From Stramenopiles sp. TOSAG23-3 (lineage: Eukaryota; Sar): a DNA stretch of 26,745 nt. The stretch lies in assembly GCA_900128585.1 (NCBI GenBank), contig LT642269.1:1-26745 (forward strand), read 5' to 3'. Below, one piece after another: positions 9,244 to 18,873 of the stretch. The position numbers and the translations under genes were made by a program. Within the stretch, counting starts at the first letter, position 1. Every line of letters begins with the position of its first letter. The notes beneath the pieces are model-generated. The model saw only the letters and a program-made list of their open reading frames with translations. It had not been told where the DNA came from and made no database searches.

Positions 9244-9255
9244 TCAATTACTCAT
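9244..9255 (-). promoter_or_regulatory. Three-codon uORF before the myosin start
   Basis: On the minus strand ATG AGT AAT TGA (Met-Ser-Asn-stop) ends 14 bases before the chosen myosin ATG. If the transcript starts upstream of it, ribosomes would have to reinitiate or leak past it, which could lower myosin translation. The transcription start is not visible. Confidence 0.4.
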
Positions 9256-9676
9256 GCAATCGCTGAAAAAAGCGCTTTCTTTACTATAACATTAATAGAA
9301 GAAGAAACGATACTTAGTCTGTGGCGTGCACGAGCCAAATGAGTTTCCATCGAACGACCGCTGTTTTCCCTGGAATAATTATAATGTTCCTCTCCGTCTC
9401 CTCCGTGGCGCCCTCTTTTTTTTTTTCGCAATCGATTTAAAATTGCAACAGCACCACTGCTGTATTAATAGTATTTTACACTCTATCTATCGTTATTACA
9501 TCGGCATACCAGCTAAAAATAATAGTAATTTACAAACTCACACACTTGGTTTGGACTGCAAAGTGCACTACGAGGAGAGGAAAGAAACCCTATATAATAC
9601 ATTACATTACTAATTAGTCTCATATAATAGCATATAAATAGCTAATGATAAATAAATAAAACTGGCAGAAATAAAA

Positions 9677-9686
9677 TAGACGACTA
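9677..9686 (+). repeat. TAGACGACTA spacer motif, copy 1
   Basis: Exact copy of a 10-mer found five times in the window, always between genes. This one is in the divergent myosin/LRR promoter region. Confidence 0.6.
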
Positions 9687-10148
9687 CGGAACACATTAAA
9701 CTATTATAGTTGGTTCTCGCTCTTCTGCTGCACACGACTACACACGACAAAAGAACTGAAAGTCAATCCACCCAGTTTTCCACTGATGATATTAATAGTC
9801 GTTATTTTTTTATTATTCTTTCCTTCGTTCTTCAGTCACGTAGATAGAAGGCAAAACAAAAATCATTTATTTTCCCACCGCTGCCCTGCTGCTGCCAGTA
9901 GTACCGGTAGCTGTTGGAATAGTAGTCGTCAAATAACTACCTCGATTATTATGATAGAAACTCATGTACCAACACAAGAATAAATCAATCCCTTACAGTT
10001 TTTTACGGTGAAATATTTTCTTTCAACAAAGTTATATCCCAATAGTTCTACTATTTGAAACGGGAAAGTAGCCTTTAACTCAAGGATCCCGATATTTATT
10101 TGGGTAAAAACATCTCTGTAAACTTGTTGCAACTCTGGCTACAGTACA

Positions 10149-13100
10149 ATGTTCTGGGGTACCCCGCGGAAGGTGGCTCTCTCCACTGAGCAAAAGGGCG
10201 AAACACCTAGACCTAGCACTGCCCCAGTCTTTAGTCCAGTGAAGAAGAAGGGCGTCATCCATGTACAAACCTCGCGTCCTCTGAAAAAGTTTAAACGCAC
10301 CAGTAGAAAAGACGGGAGCACGCGAATTTTTGCAGGAAGTATAATTGTGAAGAATGATCAGCGTCCACAGACTATTGGCAGTAGGCTCACAAATTTTTTA
10401 AGCGTATCGTCCCTTACGCCCAACGCCCCTGAATACGATAGTATGGCCTCACCTGGTGATGGGCAAGCTTTTGATATTGGAGACGCAAAAAACCGGGGAA
10501 AGTTGTTTCCCATTGGTCTGTGTATATACTCTTATGATATGTCGGAGGAAAAAGATCGCTTCTTGAAGTACAATAAAACCCACACAATTGGTAAAGCCGT
10601 AAACAAAATAGATATGAATTATTGGGACGTGACAGATTCAACACTGCAATTAGTAGGTCGCATGTTGCCCTCTTGCAAAGAGTTTTTTTGCCGCGGCGCA
10701 GAGAGAACAACTGATATAGGTTTTTCGGCTTTCTTTATGCAAAGCTCTTCGTTGGTCAAGGCAGACATAAGTTACTCCCGCTTGCTGACCGATAACTCGG
10801 TGATTGCTTTGGCGAAATCTTGCAAAAATTTAACATTTTTAGACGTGTCTCATTCTCGCCGTTTGACGGACGACAGCTTCGCGGCACTGGGTCAACACTG
10901 CACTGAGTTAATGACACTATATGCTTCTCATTGCCCTATGCTAGCAGATAACGGACTTATTAAACTGTGCGAAGGTTGTAAACAGTTGGTGGACACAGAC
11001 CTGTCTCACTGTCCTCTGATTACTGACTACGGTTTGAGAGAGCTGGTGAATGGGTGCCGTGAACTGTCCCAATTAAAATGCGATGGAAACTCAAAAATTG
11101 ACTGTTCATTATTTTGTGTCCCTGCTTTGGGTCAAGAAATGTCGTGTAATTTATTCATCAGTTGTCAGGTTCGCTCGTTTGTGTTGCAAGGGTGTAGTTT
11201 GATTGATGATGAACGCTTGTCCTGGTTGGCCCAGAGTTGCATGCACCTTCAATCGCTTGATATTTCAAATTGTCAGCATGTTTCTACGGTCGGTATAGAT
11301 GCTCTCTCAAGTAAATGCACCAAATTAGAAGCTCTGAATGTTATTGGTTGTGGAGAAATTATCGATTACGCTGTTTGTAATTTGGCGCGAAACTGTCCAG
11401 ATATGCGTGCTTTAGATTTAGCCGGGCATGAGTCCCTGTCTGACGCTTCCATCTCATTTATCGTGTCGGGATGCTTGCGACTAGAATATCTAAACTTGAG
11501 TGGTTTGAGAAACATATCAGATACTGTTTTTGTTCCAGCTGCTGAAATAGCTCAAGAAATGGAATCTATAAAAGGAACGCCAGAATATCTAAAATCTGTT
11601 CGCTCGAATCTCAGAAGTTTGCATTTGGCAGATGCAATTTATTTGTCGGATGCTTCCCTAGGAGCTATTGGAATTCTATATAGCAAACTGTATGTCCTGG
11701 ATATATCGAATTGTCAGCTGGTGACTAATATCGGCCTTGCAAAACTCTGTAAATATTGCAAAAAGCTGAAGAGCCTTTCAGCTAGCTATTGTCCTCGATT
11801 GTCTGATAAAGCTGTCACGTACATCACAAAGTACTGCCCTGACCTTGAAACTTTAAAGTTATCCGCCAGAAAGAGATCTGCGTGTTGCAAAAAAATTCAG
11901 GAAAAAAGTTTGGTAAAACTCCTCGTTAAATGCCTGAGATTGAAGGTATTGGAAATGTCTAATAGAATCCAGCTTACTGGAAAGGGTATCAAAACCGTAG
12001 AGGCGACAGACTTACGCTCTCTGAATATCTCCGGCTGTGAAAACGTTCGTCCAATTGGGATTGTTAAGTTAGTTTTAGCCTGTCCAAAATTGTATCATAT
12101 TGATATTTCGAAATGCAAACACATGCCCCGAAAGTTTGTGTCAGAGCTATACCGTGTCCGCAAACCCTTCTGTGAAATTGGAAAAACGTTTAGAGGCATT
12201 TTCCCGGCAGAAAATGCAAGCCTGCTACGCCATCAGGCTGCGCATCAAAAACGGACTGCAAAAGAGAACTCCTCTGCGATACTGCTGCAGGAACGCTGGC
12301 GTGGTTGGCTGAAGGGTGAATTTACATTAATGTACTTGATTATTTGGACAAAAAACCTAAAGCGCAAGGCTGATGTTGAACGCTTAGCAACCCTAATTCA
12401 AAAGATTTTTAGGGGCAAACTTGGAAGAAGGCGTGCCCACCTGCGTCGTAAGACCATATCCGCACAGATCATTCAAAAAGCGTTTCGGGCTTACCTTGCC
12501 CTCAAGCGTTGGAAGCTTGATAACATTATGAACTTATCAGCTGAAGTGATCCAAAGATCATGGAAGCATTACCAGTTCAAGTGCGTTAGTCTTGTCCAGC
12601 GTATACGAGCAGCTGTCCGAGAGCAAAGACGAAGAGAAGAAATAATTAGGAAAAGGTCAGAAAAACTGTATTTTTCGGCTCGATCTGTACAACAATTGTT
12701 CCGGTGTTTTAAAGCAAAGAAAGAACTGGCGCGTAGGCAAGAAGAGAGACGGACGGCCATATATGGGTCTGCACTTGTGACTGCTGCCCGCATGGTGAAG
12801 CATATAGAAATGGACGCCCCCGATCGACGATTTTTTTTCCGAGTCGATGGAGCTAAGCGCTACCCAGGACGATTTTGCCACCAGTGTAGAAACGCCCATG
12901 CCACTGTTATATGCTTTGGGTGTGGCAAAGACTTGTGTCCGGGCTGTGACCAAAAGATTCATGCCATTGGACGAAGATGCGCCCATCATCCGAAACGCTT
13001 GCCACTGCGAGTTAAGTTGCCAGGCGATCCTCGGTTTGAACCTCCTCTTCAGCGAGCTGGTGAAATTAGAGCAGATTGGCATGAGCTGGTCTTGCCGATA

Positions 13101-16100
13101 ATAAAAATACAAAACTTGCGATATCGAACCCTTGCGGAGCTACGAGCTGTTGTGGCAGTCAAGTTGGAGAAAAAACGCAGGACGGAGGAAAAGGAAAGAA
13201 AAGAAACTGAGACTCGAAAGCTTCGTGGAATTGTTCGTTTCCAGGCGAACGTAAGGAGGTATCAGAAGAAAACAAAATGGCTGGACCTTATGGACGAATT
13301 ACTAGAAGATCGTGATCAAGAAATTGCGGATTACAAAAAGAAGTGCGCAATTAGTATTCAGTCTCTATACCGGGGCTATTCTGTTCGAATATGGATCGTC
13401 ACCTTAACAGTCGAGGATCCGAGAAAATTTTGGTACCAAGTTCAGACAAGGAAGAGGGTCTTCGTTCCGTCTCTCGTAAAATTGTACGTACGAGAGAGCA
13501 AAAAATTGAGGGCTAGTTTCGGTACCAAACTCAAGGCATCAGCGGACCGTTACCGTGTGAAGGAAAAGTTGTGGACGAATAAAGCAAAGAACTTCCAAAA
13601 AAAAGCGGACGAATACACCGAAGAAAGTAGAGTGTTCGCAAAGAAGTGCAAAACATTGTCTCACCTTCAGCATGATCCTAGAAAACAACTGCAAGATTTT
13701 TGGAAGTTTCACAAGGCCCTAGTTGTGCGCTATGAGATTTTTAAAAATGGGAAAGTATCCCAAAGGAAGGTGAATTCTCAAAACAAAGAATTTTTGGGTG
13801 TTCGTGTAGAAAGAGAATGCCGAAGGGACGCTGTGTTGACTGCCGATGGGTTGGCCCTTGACAAAGCTTTTGCTGTTAAGGACTTGGAGAGGCGAAACAT
13901 AATGTCAGTCTTCGACAAACTGTCAGACCTAGAACAAGAACCGGAGGAAGAGGTCGTTCACAGCGATGAAGATCCCTACGATGACAGCGAAGATGATGAA
14001 GACGTCCCTGCTATAGACAGAAAAACTTACGATGCAATGACGGAAGAAGAAAAGGAAGAGCATAGGATAAATGCTGAGCTCGAACGCCAGGACGCAGAGA
14101 AAAGAAAGCAAGAAAAGATTCAACGGAAGATAAAAGAAAAAGCGGTCCGCCAGAAGTACAGAATTAAGCGGCATCAAAAAATGATACGCTTGCGAAAAAT
14201 TTGGCTGACAAAGCAGCGGTACAAAATCAGCGTACTCTTGCAGGAAGTGGACGCTGGGCGCCTTGAATTGGCCAAGCACGCGTACGAAAGTGCGAAAAAT
14301 GAGTTTGTGCTTCAGGCTGACCACGAGAAAGCTGCTAGGCAACTAATGGAAATTGTGAAGATGCAAATACAAATAATTGCTGAAGACATGTGGGTTGAGG
14401 CTGACCTAACTCAGGCCGAACTAATGGATGGGGAAGGTTCTGAAATAGCGTTCAAGTCCATCACTAGGCGCGTTAATTTGAGACAGAAACGCCGAAAGCT
14501 GCAAGATGCCATTATGGAGATGAAAACAGACCTGTCCGGACGCTCTGCTGATCAAGTCTTAGTCCGAGAGCGTTATGTCGTTCCTGAGTGGTTGCCTGGA
14601 AAAATGAAGTGGAAGGTACAAGTCAGAACTGCACGTTTCGGAGAGAATGTTTTCGACCCCGACGATTGGTTTGCGTTGTACAGAGAAAAACCCTGGGGAG
14701 CGCATTTGAAGACGGACAAGAAGGCCCCACTTGTGCTAAGAAAACAAAACAAGAGGTTTGATAAGGCCATAGAGTTGGCAAGAAAAAAGCAAGACGTCAA
14801 AGCGGAAGCAGAGCGAGTCGCAAAGGCAGCACAAGACCGCAAGGATGCCATCGCACAAGCGAAAGTAGACAAGAAAATGAAAGAACAACAAAAATTGCTG
14901 AACAACTACGGGGAAGTCCTTGCAGAGCTGCTGACAGAAGTATCCCAAGAACTGAGAGATAAGAGGGAATCAGATCGTCGAGCGAACAAAACGCGGTTTG
15001 AGCGGCTGAAGGAAGATGTCAATATGTTCTTTAATGGCGACAAGATCAGGGCGGAAGAGGAAATGAAACGCATCACCGCGTCCATTCGCTCCAAGCAAAT
15101 GGGTAACTTGGGGTATATTGAAGGAATTGAATCAATCAAAATGATTGTTGGCAAGGACGCCAACCAAGAATTCCAGCTGCTCCAAGACGAGTTGGTTGCA
15201 GAAGAAATGCCGCACTGGAAACGCCTTTCAAAAACTGTTGATAAACTTGTTGTCTGGTACATGAACACCATCGACAATGAAATGATGATCACAGATATCC
15301 AAGTCTCTCACGCAGAAGAAGGAAATTTCTACTTCAAATCCGAGGAATTCCGGACCAAAGGGTACAGTCCTGTGAGAGATGAAAATGAGGAGATGGATTT
15401 GATAATGTGGTACCGCCGAGTGCGGGACGATAATCCACTGGAAAGTTTCGATGTCACGTTCACGTTGGATGAAGAACGGTCAATGCTTGACGATCACTTT
15501 GCAAAGATCAAAATGGACCTTGGATACGCTGGGCTGGCACCTTCCACGTACTTTTGGCAGAAAAAGTTCAAGAGTCGAATCAACAAGCCAGAGAAAGAAG
15601 TAACTGAGGACATGGTAAATAAGCAGATAAAGGGGTACAAAGAGATTTTAGCGCAGGATCCGGACAATATCAAAGCCCAAAGGGCTATTAAGAAACTTAA
15701 TATCGAGCTTGACGGTGTGCTGCAGAAGAAGAAACAAAAAGCAAAGAACAAGTTGAAAGACATGGTTGAATTTCTTGCAATGGGGGAAGATGATGTCATG
15801 GGCCTCATGGCAGCGTTTAAAGAAATGGATACCGACGACAGTGGGGAGGTTAGTTTGGAAGAATTCTTTGACTATATTGATGTGGACAGGTCCATTTTTG
15901 GCGACAAGCTCTTCTCGTTTTTGGACGAGAGCAACGATGGACAGTTGGATTTTCCTGAATTTTTCAACGCGGTGGGAACGTACTGCATGTTCGGTACGAA
16001 CGAGTGGTTACAATTTGCCTTTGGGATGTTTGATCCCCATGGGAACGGCTACATCATGGAGCCAGAGTTGCGTGAACTTTTGGTAACAATACATGGCGAC

Positions 16101-16733
16101 AACCCGCTGCACACTGGTGGGGTAGATCGAGTAATGGACGTGTTCGACAGAAACGGTGATGGAAAAGTTGAGTGGGATGAGTTTGCGTCTGTTAATAGGC
16201 GGTATGCGTCCATGTTCATGCCAATATTTCACATCCAAAAGAACATGCAAAGAAACTTTCTAGGACAGCGGTATTGGAACAGAAAAAAGGCACTGTTCGT
16301 CCAAGTGAGGGACCATATGAAGGAGGTACGGGTAAGAAATGCAAAATTGAACAAACAAAGGAGGCTGTATGAGAAGATGAAGAAGGAACGCGAGGAAGAA
16401 TTGGCAAGAATTGCGGCAATACAAGAAGAGGCGGGCGTGGAAGTGACCGCTAATGCTGCGAATGTGTCGGCGAAAGGAGTCCCATTCGTAACCAAGGCAC
16501 AGCTAGCACGGGCTGCTTACAATCCAAAAAAAGCGCTTGAGAAGATGGCGGTCGCAAACAAAGAGTTGCAAGCTAAGGCGGAGGAGGCAAAGTTTGTGGA
16601 GTCCAGGAAGGGTTTCAACGATCGCGCTGCTAAAAGAAAAGAAGACCGGAAGAAAAACCGTGAAGAGCAGCTTCAAAAAAGTGGGAAACTCACCCGGCGT
16701 GTAAAGACTCCAGGTGCTGCGGGGAAAATGTGA
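10149..16733 (+). CDS. LRR, IQ-motif, B-box zinc-finger and EF-hand scaffold protein
   Basis: 2,194 residues from ATG at 10149 (A at -3), with no intron visible. Domains in order: a basic Ser/Thr/Pro N-terminus; about 18 cysteine-containing AMN1/F-box-type leucine-rich repeats (about 150-670, for example LDVSHSRRLTDDSFAALG); IQ-like motifs at about 707-860 (LIQKIFRGKLGRR is the clearest) and 1026-1080 (ISIQSLYRGY); a B-box-type zinc finger with C910, C913, C922, C925, C930, C933, H938, H946 and H947; long charged helical stretches with an acidic patch at 1264-1290; and four canonical EF-hand loops starting at D1894, D1926, D1962 and D2000. The EF-hands should bind Ca2+ and the IQ motifs calmodulin-like partners, so this reads as a Ca2+-responsive scaffold, perhaps cytoskeletal or flagellar. 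No enzymatic domain is seen. The exact role is unknown. Confidence 0.93.
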   Translation: MFWGTPRKVALSTEQKGETPRPSTAPVFSPVKKKGVIHVQTSRPLKKFKRTSRKDGSTRIFAGSIIVKNDQRPQTIGSRLTNFLSVSSLTPNAPEYDSMASPGDGQAFDIGDAKNRGKLFPIGLCIYSYDMSEEKDRFLKYNKTHTIGKAVNKIDMNYWDVTDSTLQLVGRMLPSCKEFFCRGAERTTDIGFSAFFMQSSSLVKADISYSRLLTDNSVIALAKSCKNLTFLDVSHSRRLTDDSFAALGQHCTELMTLYASHCPMLADNGLIKLCEGCKQLVDTDLSHCPLITDYGLRELVNGCRELSQLKCDGNSKIDCSLFCVPALGQEMSCNLFISCQVRSFVLQGCSLIDDERLSWLAQSCMHLQSLDISNCQHVSTVGIDALSSKCTKLEALNVIGCGEIIDYAVCNLARNCPDMRALDLAGHESLSDASISFIVSGCLRLEYLNLSGLRNISDTVFVPAAEIAQEMESIKGTPEYLKSVRSNLRSLHLADAIYLSDASLGAIGILYSKLYVLDISNCQLVTNIGLAKLCKYCKKLKSLSASYCPRLSDKAVTYITKYCPDLETLKLSARKRSACCKKIQEKSLVKLLVKCLRLKVLEMSNRIQLTGKGIKTVEATDLRSLNISGCENVRPIGIVKLVLACPKLYHIDISKCKHMPRKFVSELYRVRKPFCEIGKTFRGIFPAENASLLRHQAAHQKRTAKENSSAILLQERWRGWLKGEFTLMYLIIWTKNLKRKADVERLATLIQKIFRGKLGRRRAHLRRKTISAQIIQKAFRAYLALKRWKLDNIMNLSAEVIQRSWKHYQFKCVSLVQRIRAAVREQRRREEIIRKRSEKLYFSARSVQQLFRCFKAKKELARRQEERRTAIYGSALVTAARMVKHIEMDAPDRRFFFRVDGAKRYPGRFCHQCRNAHATVICFGCGKDLCPGCDQKIHAIGRRCAHHPKRLPLRVKLPGDPRFEPPLQRAGEIRADWHELVLPIIKIQNLRYRTLAELRAVVAVKLEKKRRTEEKERKETETRKLRGIVRFQANVRRYQKKTKWLDLMDELLEDRDQEIADYKKKCAISIQSLYRGYSVRIWIVTLTVEDPRKFWYQVQTRKRVFVPSLVKLYVRESKKLRASFGTKLKASADRYRVKEKLWTNKAKNFQKKADEYTEESRVFAKKCKTLSHLQHDPRKQLQDFWKFHKALVVRYEIFKNGKVSQRKVNSQNKEFLGVRVERECRRDAVLTADGLALDKAFAVKDLERRNIMSVFDKLSDLEQEPEEEVVHSDEDPYDDSEDDEDVPAIDRKTYDAMTEEEKEEHRINAELERQDAEKRKQEKIQRKIKEKAVRQKYRIKRHQKMIRLRKIWLTKQRYKISVLLQEVDAGRLELAKHAYESAKNEFVLQADHEKAARQLMEIVKMQIQIIAEDMWVEADLTQAELMDGEGSEIAFKSITRRVNLRQKRRKLQDAIMEMKTDLSGRSADQVLVRERYVVPEWLPGKMKWKVQVRTARFGENVFDPDDWFALYREKPWGAHLKTDKKAPLVLRKQNKRFDKAIELARKKQDVKAEAERVAKAAQDRKDAIAQAKVDKKMKEQQKLLNNYGEVLAELLTEVSQELRDKRESDRRANKTRFERLKEDVNMFFNGDKIRAEEEMKRITASIRSKQMGNLGYIEGIESIKMIVGKDANQEFQLLQDELVAEEMPHWKRLSKTVDKLVVWYMNTIDNEMMITDIQVSHAEEGNFYFKSEEFRTKGYSPVRDENEEMDLIMWYRRVRDDNPLESFDVTFTLDEERSMLDDHFAKIKMDLGYAGLAPSTYFWQKKFKSRINKPEKEVTEDMVNKQIKGYKEILAQDPDNIKAQRAIKKLNIELDGVLQKKKQKAKNKLKDMVEFLAMGEDDVMGLMAAFKEMDTDDSGEVSLEEFFDYIDVDRSIFGDKLFSFLDESNDGQLDFPEFFNAVGTYCMFGTNEWLQFAFGMFDPHGNGYIMEPELRELLVTIHGDNPLHTGGVDRVMDVFDRNGDGKVEWDEFASVNRRYASMFMPIFHIQKNMQRNFLGQRYWNRKKALFVQVRDHMKEVRVRNAKLNKQRRLYEKMKKEREEELARIAAIQEEAGVEVTANAANVSAKGVPFVTKAQLARAAYNPKKALEKMAVANKELQAKAEEAKFVESRKGFNDRAAKRKEDRKKNREEQLQKSGKLTRRVKTPGAAGKM

Positions 16734-17053
16734 ACTCTAAAGTTTTACTTCCTTCTTGTACTGCGATTTGTTTCTGCTCCTGTGTTTTCCTTGATCGATT
16801 TACTAAGTTAATCATTAATCTACACTATCGTCCTATTGTGTACTCCAGTTAAGCAAGATGTGTACTGCAAAGATTCCATCTTCAAAATCCAAAATCGACT
16901 CCTTCCTCCAGTGTCTCAATCATAACTGATTCACGTCTTGTTAACAACCTTAAAGAAAACCCTTTTTTGAAAACAGGACAAACGATTTTAGAAATTTTAG
17001 GTAGGAAGTTTGCCCGAAATATGGTAGCCAATTTTTTGTTTAATTACTCAAGT

Positions 17054-17170
17054 CCCTAATTTGTGCCGAAAACCGGTTAGTTTTCATACTAAGTCCATGC
17101 TAATTTCTCAAAAAAAATTCTCAACAGCCTGCCCTAATTTGTGCTTTGAGCGGTAAGTTTTTATTAGCTG
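17054..17170 (+). repeat. Degenerate tandem duplication, about 78-bp period
   Basis: CCCTAATTTGTGC occurs at 17054-17066 and again at 17132-17144. In both copies it is followed within about 10 bases by GGT(T/A)AGTTTT(C/T)AT. The middle of the unit has diverged strongly. It looks like an old local duplication. Confidence 0.5.
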
Positions 17171-17614
17171 TGCTATCATCGACAGCCAGTGGGAAATTTT
17201 CCCCCTTAACAGAAAGAAAAACGAAAAGGTATTGTGCGGTTTTTCATGAACAAAATACGACTACAGAAGAGAGCGACTAGAACACTTGACTTCTTTATTT
17301 TTAGGACTAGTATGAACGACTCATTCGAAGTACCGTACCGTACCGCAGTCGACTGGGAGTCTGTCTTTGAGGACTTGTCTTTGCGAAATAGAAACTGCAA
17401 GCGAGAGAGAGAAGTTTTATAATATAATTTTTCATCGATAAAAAAATTATTAATAAGCAAAATTGATTCTTTTGATATTAGTCTATATATCTTAGCGAAG
17501 GTAGATCCTACATCCCTGAGCTAGAGAATACAAACAAACGCCTGAAGCAATGACATATGACATATGTATATCATTAGTTTTTTTATATGATATTCCAATG
17601 AACAATTACTAACA

Positions 17615-17624
17615 TAGTCGTCTA
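17615..17624 (-). repeat. TAGACGACTA spacer motif, copy 2
   Basis: Exact copy of the 10-mer on the minus strand (TAGTCGTCTA on plus), about 190 bp from repeat copy B. Confidence 0.6.
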
Positions 17625-17810
17625 CCAAGTGATAATGTTTCTTTTCTGTGTTAAAGGTGATCTGTACTCAACAAATCGATCCAATTCCCAATCAAACTCC
17701 CTGATAATTTCATCCTTTCTTTACATTACATGAAGGAACGTAAACCTTTAATGGACAAAAGGGGCAGATTCATTTTCGTGGTACATGAGGAAGATAAATT
17801 TTAATTATCA

Positions 17811-17850
17811 TACTTAAATAAAAACAAGAAAATTGGCTGTTATTTAAGTA
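17811..17850 (+). repeat. Dispersed repeat copy B with perfect 11-bp terminal inverted repeats
   Basis: TACTTAAATAA (17811-17821) and TTATTTAAGTA (17840-17850) are exact reverse complements enclosing an 18-nt centre, AAACAAGAAAATTGGCTG. The 26-bp core 17820-17845 is identical to copies A and C. This is the most complete copy and shows that the element can be a foldback structure. It lies 215 bp downstream of the LicD-like gene's stop codon. Confidence 0.9.
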
Positions 17851-18064
17851 GTTAAAATATACTGCGAACTGAATAACAGGTTCAAAGACATTTTTCAGGG
17901 AATACTTGTCGTAAATTGTTAAATATATAATTTATTTTCGAATATTTAACACATTTGTAGAAGAGCGACATACAAAATTTATCCATGAAAAGAGGCTCCA
18001 TTCCTTCTACTTTTCCGTAAATATAAAATTATCAGTCGCTGATTGATTTATTTCTTTTTACATT

Positions 18065-18873
18065 TTAGATTTCAGATACAATTAAAGTTGCCTTTTTAAT
18101 CCAATTCTGCCTCTTCGTATCGAAGCAGTACGGTCGCTCATACCACCATTTTCCGTACAGTGTCTGAACTATCTCCATTGATACGGACGCATTTGGGCAA
18201 CGAAAGGGGATATCGTCCAGCAAGCACTCCACGCTAAACTTTGGAGAGCTGCACGTCCTGGTCAAAAAATTCTTACAGTTTTCTGGTTTGCGTAAATATG
18301 CGTTGTCCACATCGTTCAAAAACCCAGTAGAATCGCACCAAATTGTTTCGGGAGTAGAACAGTCAATCAGATCTATTTGGCACAGTGGAGGCCCGGCTTT
18401 CCCGTGCTGAAACTTCAAATCGAACACCTTGAACCAATAACCATATCGATCGACCTTTGGTTCCGTAAAGAAATACCTGTCTTCGACTAAGTAACCTTCC
18501 GAGTCCCCGTACTGTGCACCTAAAAAAATTTTAACTTGTTTGTGGCTTGCACTCAACACGTTCCGCAAACGCTTCATGGAAGATGGAAGCAAAAAGAAGT
18601 CAGCATCGTCTTCCCACGGCGGAAGCTTCCCATCACGAAATATTGTCATTGCTGTTCCTTGGTGAGCAATATAATATATCTTGTTTCCTCGGGCAAAACG
18701 GCTCCAGAAAGAGAGTACTGATTTGAGATTAGTCTGCAGTGCGAGTGAGCTGTGACTGCAACTTCTGGTTCAAAAAGGAGTAGATGAAAACTTTCCGATA
18801 TAAGGATAACATAAGCCACCGCAAAGGACAAGACAATAAACACAATGGCACGCCTAGAGAACAAAACCGACAT
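18065..18873 (-). CDS. LicD/fukutin-like type II membrane protein, split over two frames
   Basis: An upstream frame starts at ATG 18871-18873 (AAA before it) and encodes a signal-anchor segment (RRAIVFIVLSFAVAYVILIS). A second frame from about 18717 to the TAA at 18065 carries the LicD signature: KIYYIAHQGTAM followed by FRDGKLPPWEDDADFF. The W-x-D-D-x-D acidic motif is the metal-binding nucleotidyltransferase core of LicD/FKRP proteins, which transfer phosphocholine or ribitol phosphate to glycans. A second ATG at 18647-18649 falls inside this conserved motif, so it is unlikely to be the true start. The frames join through a 74-nt candidate intron (18718-18791) or by a single frameshift. The spliced product would be about 244 residues, short for the family, with several C-terminal cysteines. 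Expected site: Golgi. A pseudogene or sequencing error is not excluded. Confidence 0.65.
18718..18791 (-). other. Candidate 74-nt intron in the LicD-like gene
   Basis: On the minus strand, GT at 18791-18790 and AG at 18719-18718 would join the signal-anchor frame to the LicD frame in phase (A plus TA gives Ile). The 3' side has ACTAATC followed by TCAAATCAG, a plausible branch point and acceptor. The donor, GTTTTC, is weak. The removed segment contains the in-frame TGA at 18770-18772 that blocks the LicD frame. A single-base frameshift anywhere between about 18769 and 18690 would explain the data equally well. Confidence 0.4.

Larger units (their letters stand above)
9230..10148. promoter_or_regulatory. 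Divergent spacer between myosin and LRR/EF-hand genes
   Basis: This 919-bp AT-rich region lies between two genes pointing away from each other, so it must hold both promoters. It contains a poly-T run (about 9417-9427), an exact TAGACGACTA (9677-9686), two partial matches in reverse orientation (about 9796 and 9923) and many TATAAT/TATAAATA-like stretches around 9590-9650. The short open frames here look random. No core promoter element can be fixed with confidence. No upstream ATG is seen in the last 150 bp before the LRR gene start. Confidence 0.6.
16734..18064. other. Long convergent spacer (LRR gene and LicD-like gene 3' ends)
   Basis: These 1,331 bp contain no gene I can support; overlapping frames of 62 and 84 codons on opposite strands (17234-17422 and 17206-17460) resemble nothing. 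The spacer contains a degenerate tandem duplication (17054-17170), a GTACC run (about 17330-17345), an exact TAGTCGTCTA (17615-17624), copy B of the 26-bp repeat (17811-17850) and a possible decayed fourth copy (17026-17041). It is large for a region between two 3' ends, so an unrecognised non-coding RNA gene is possible. Confidence 0.6.

Noticed and set aside
9230-9247. Myosin start at the TTG at 9247
   Set aside because: It is not an ATG; a normal ATG six codons later opens directly into the conserved N-terminal domain.
9326-9983. Plus-strand frames of 95 and 65 codons in the divergent spacer
   Set aside because: Both are in AT-rich promoter sequence, one includes a poly-T/poly-Phe run, and neither has recognisable features.
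17206-17460. Overlapping 62- and 84-codon frames on opposite strands in the long spacer
   Set aside because: No family resemblance, low-complexity composition and no supporting signal; random open frames of this size are expected.
18065-18649. Starting the LicD-like gene at the ATG at 18649
   Set aside because: The conserved block KIYYIAHQGTA continues upstream in the same frame, so this Met is internal to the domain and the membrane anchor would be lost.
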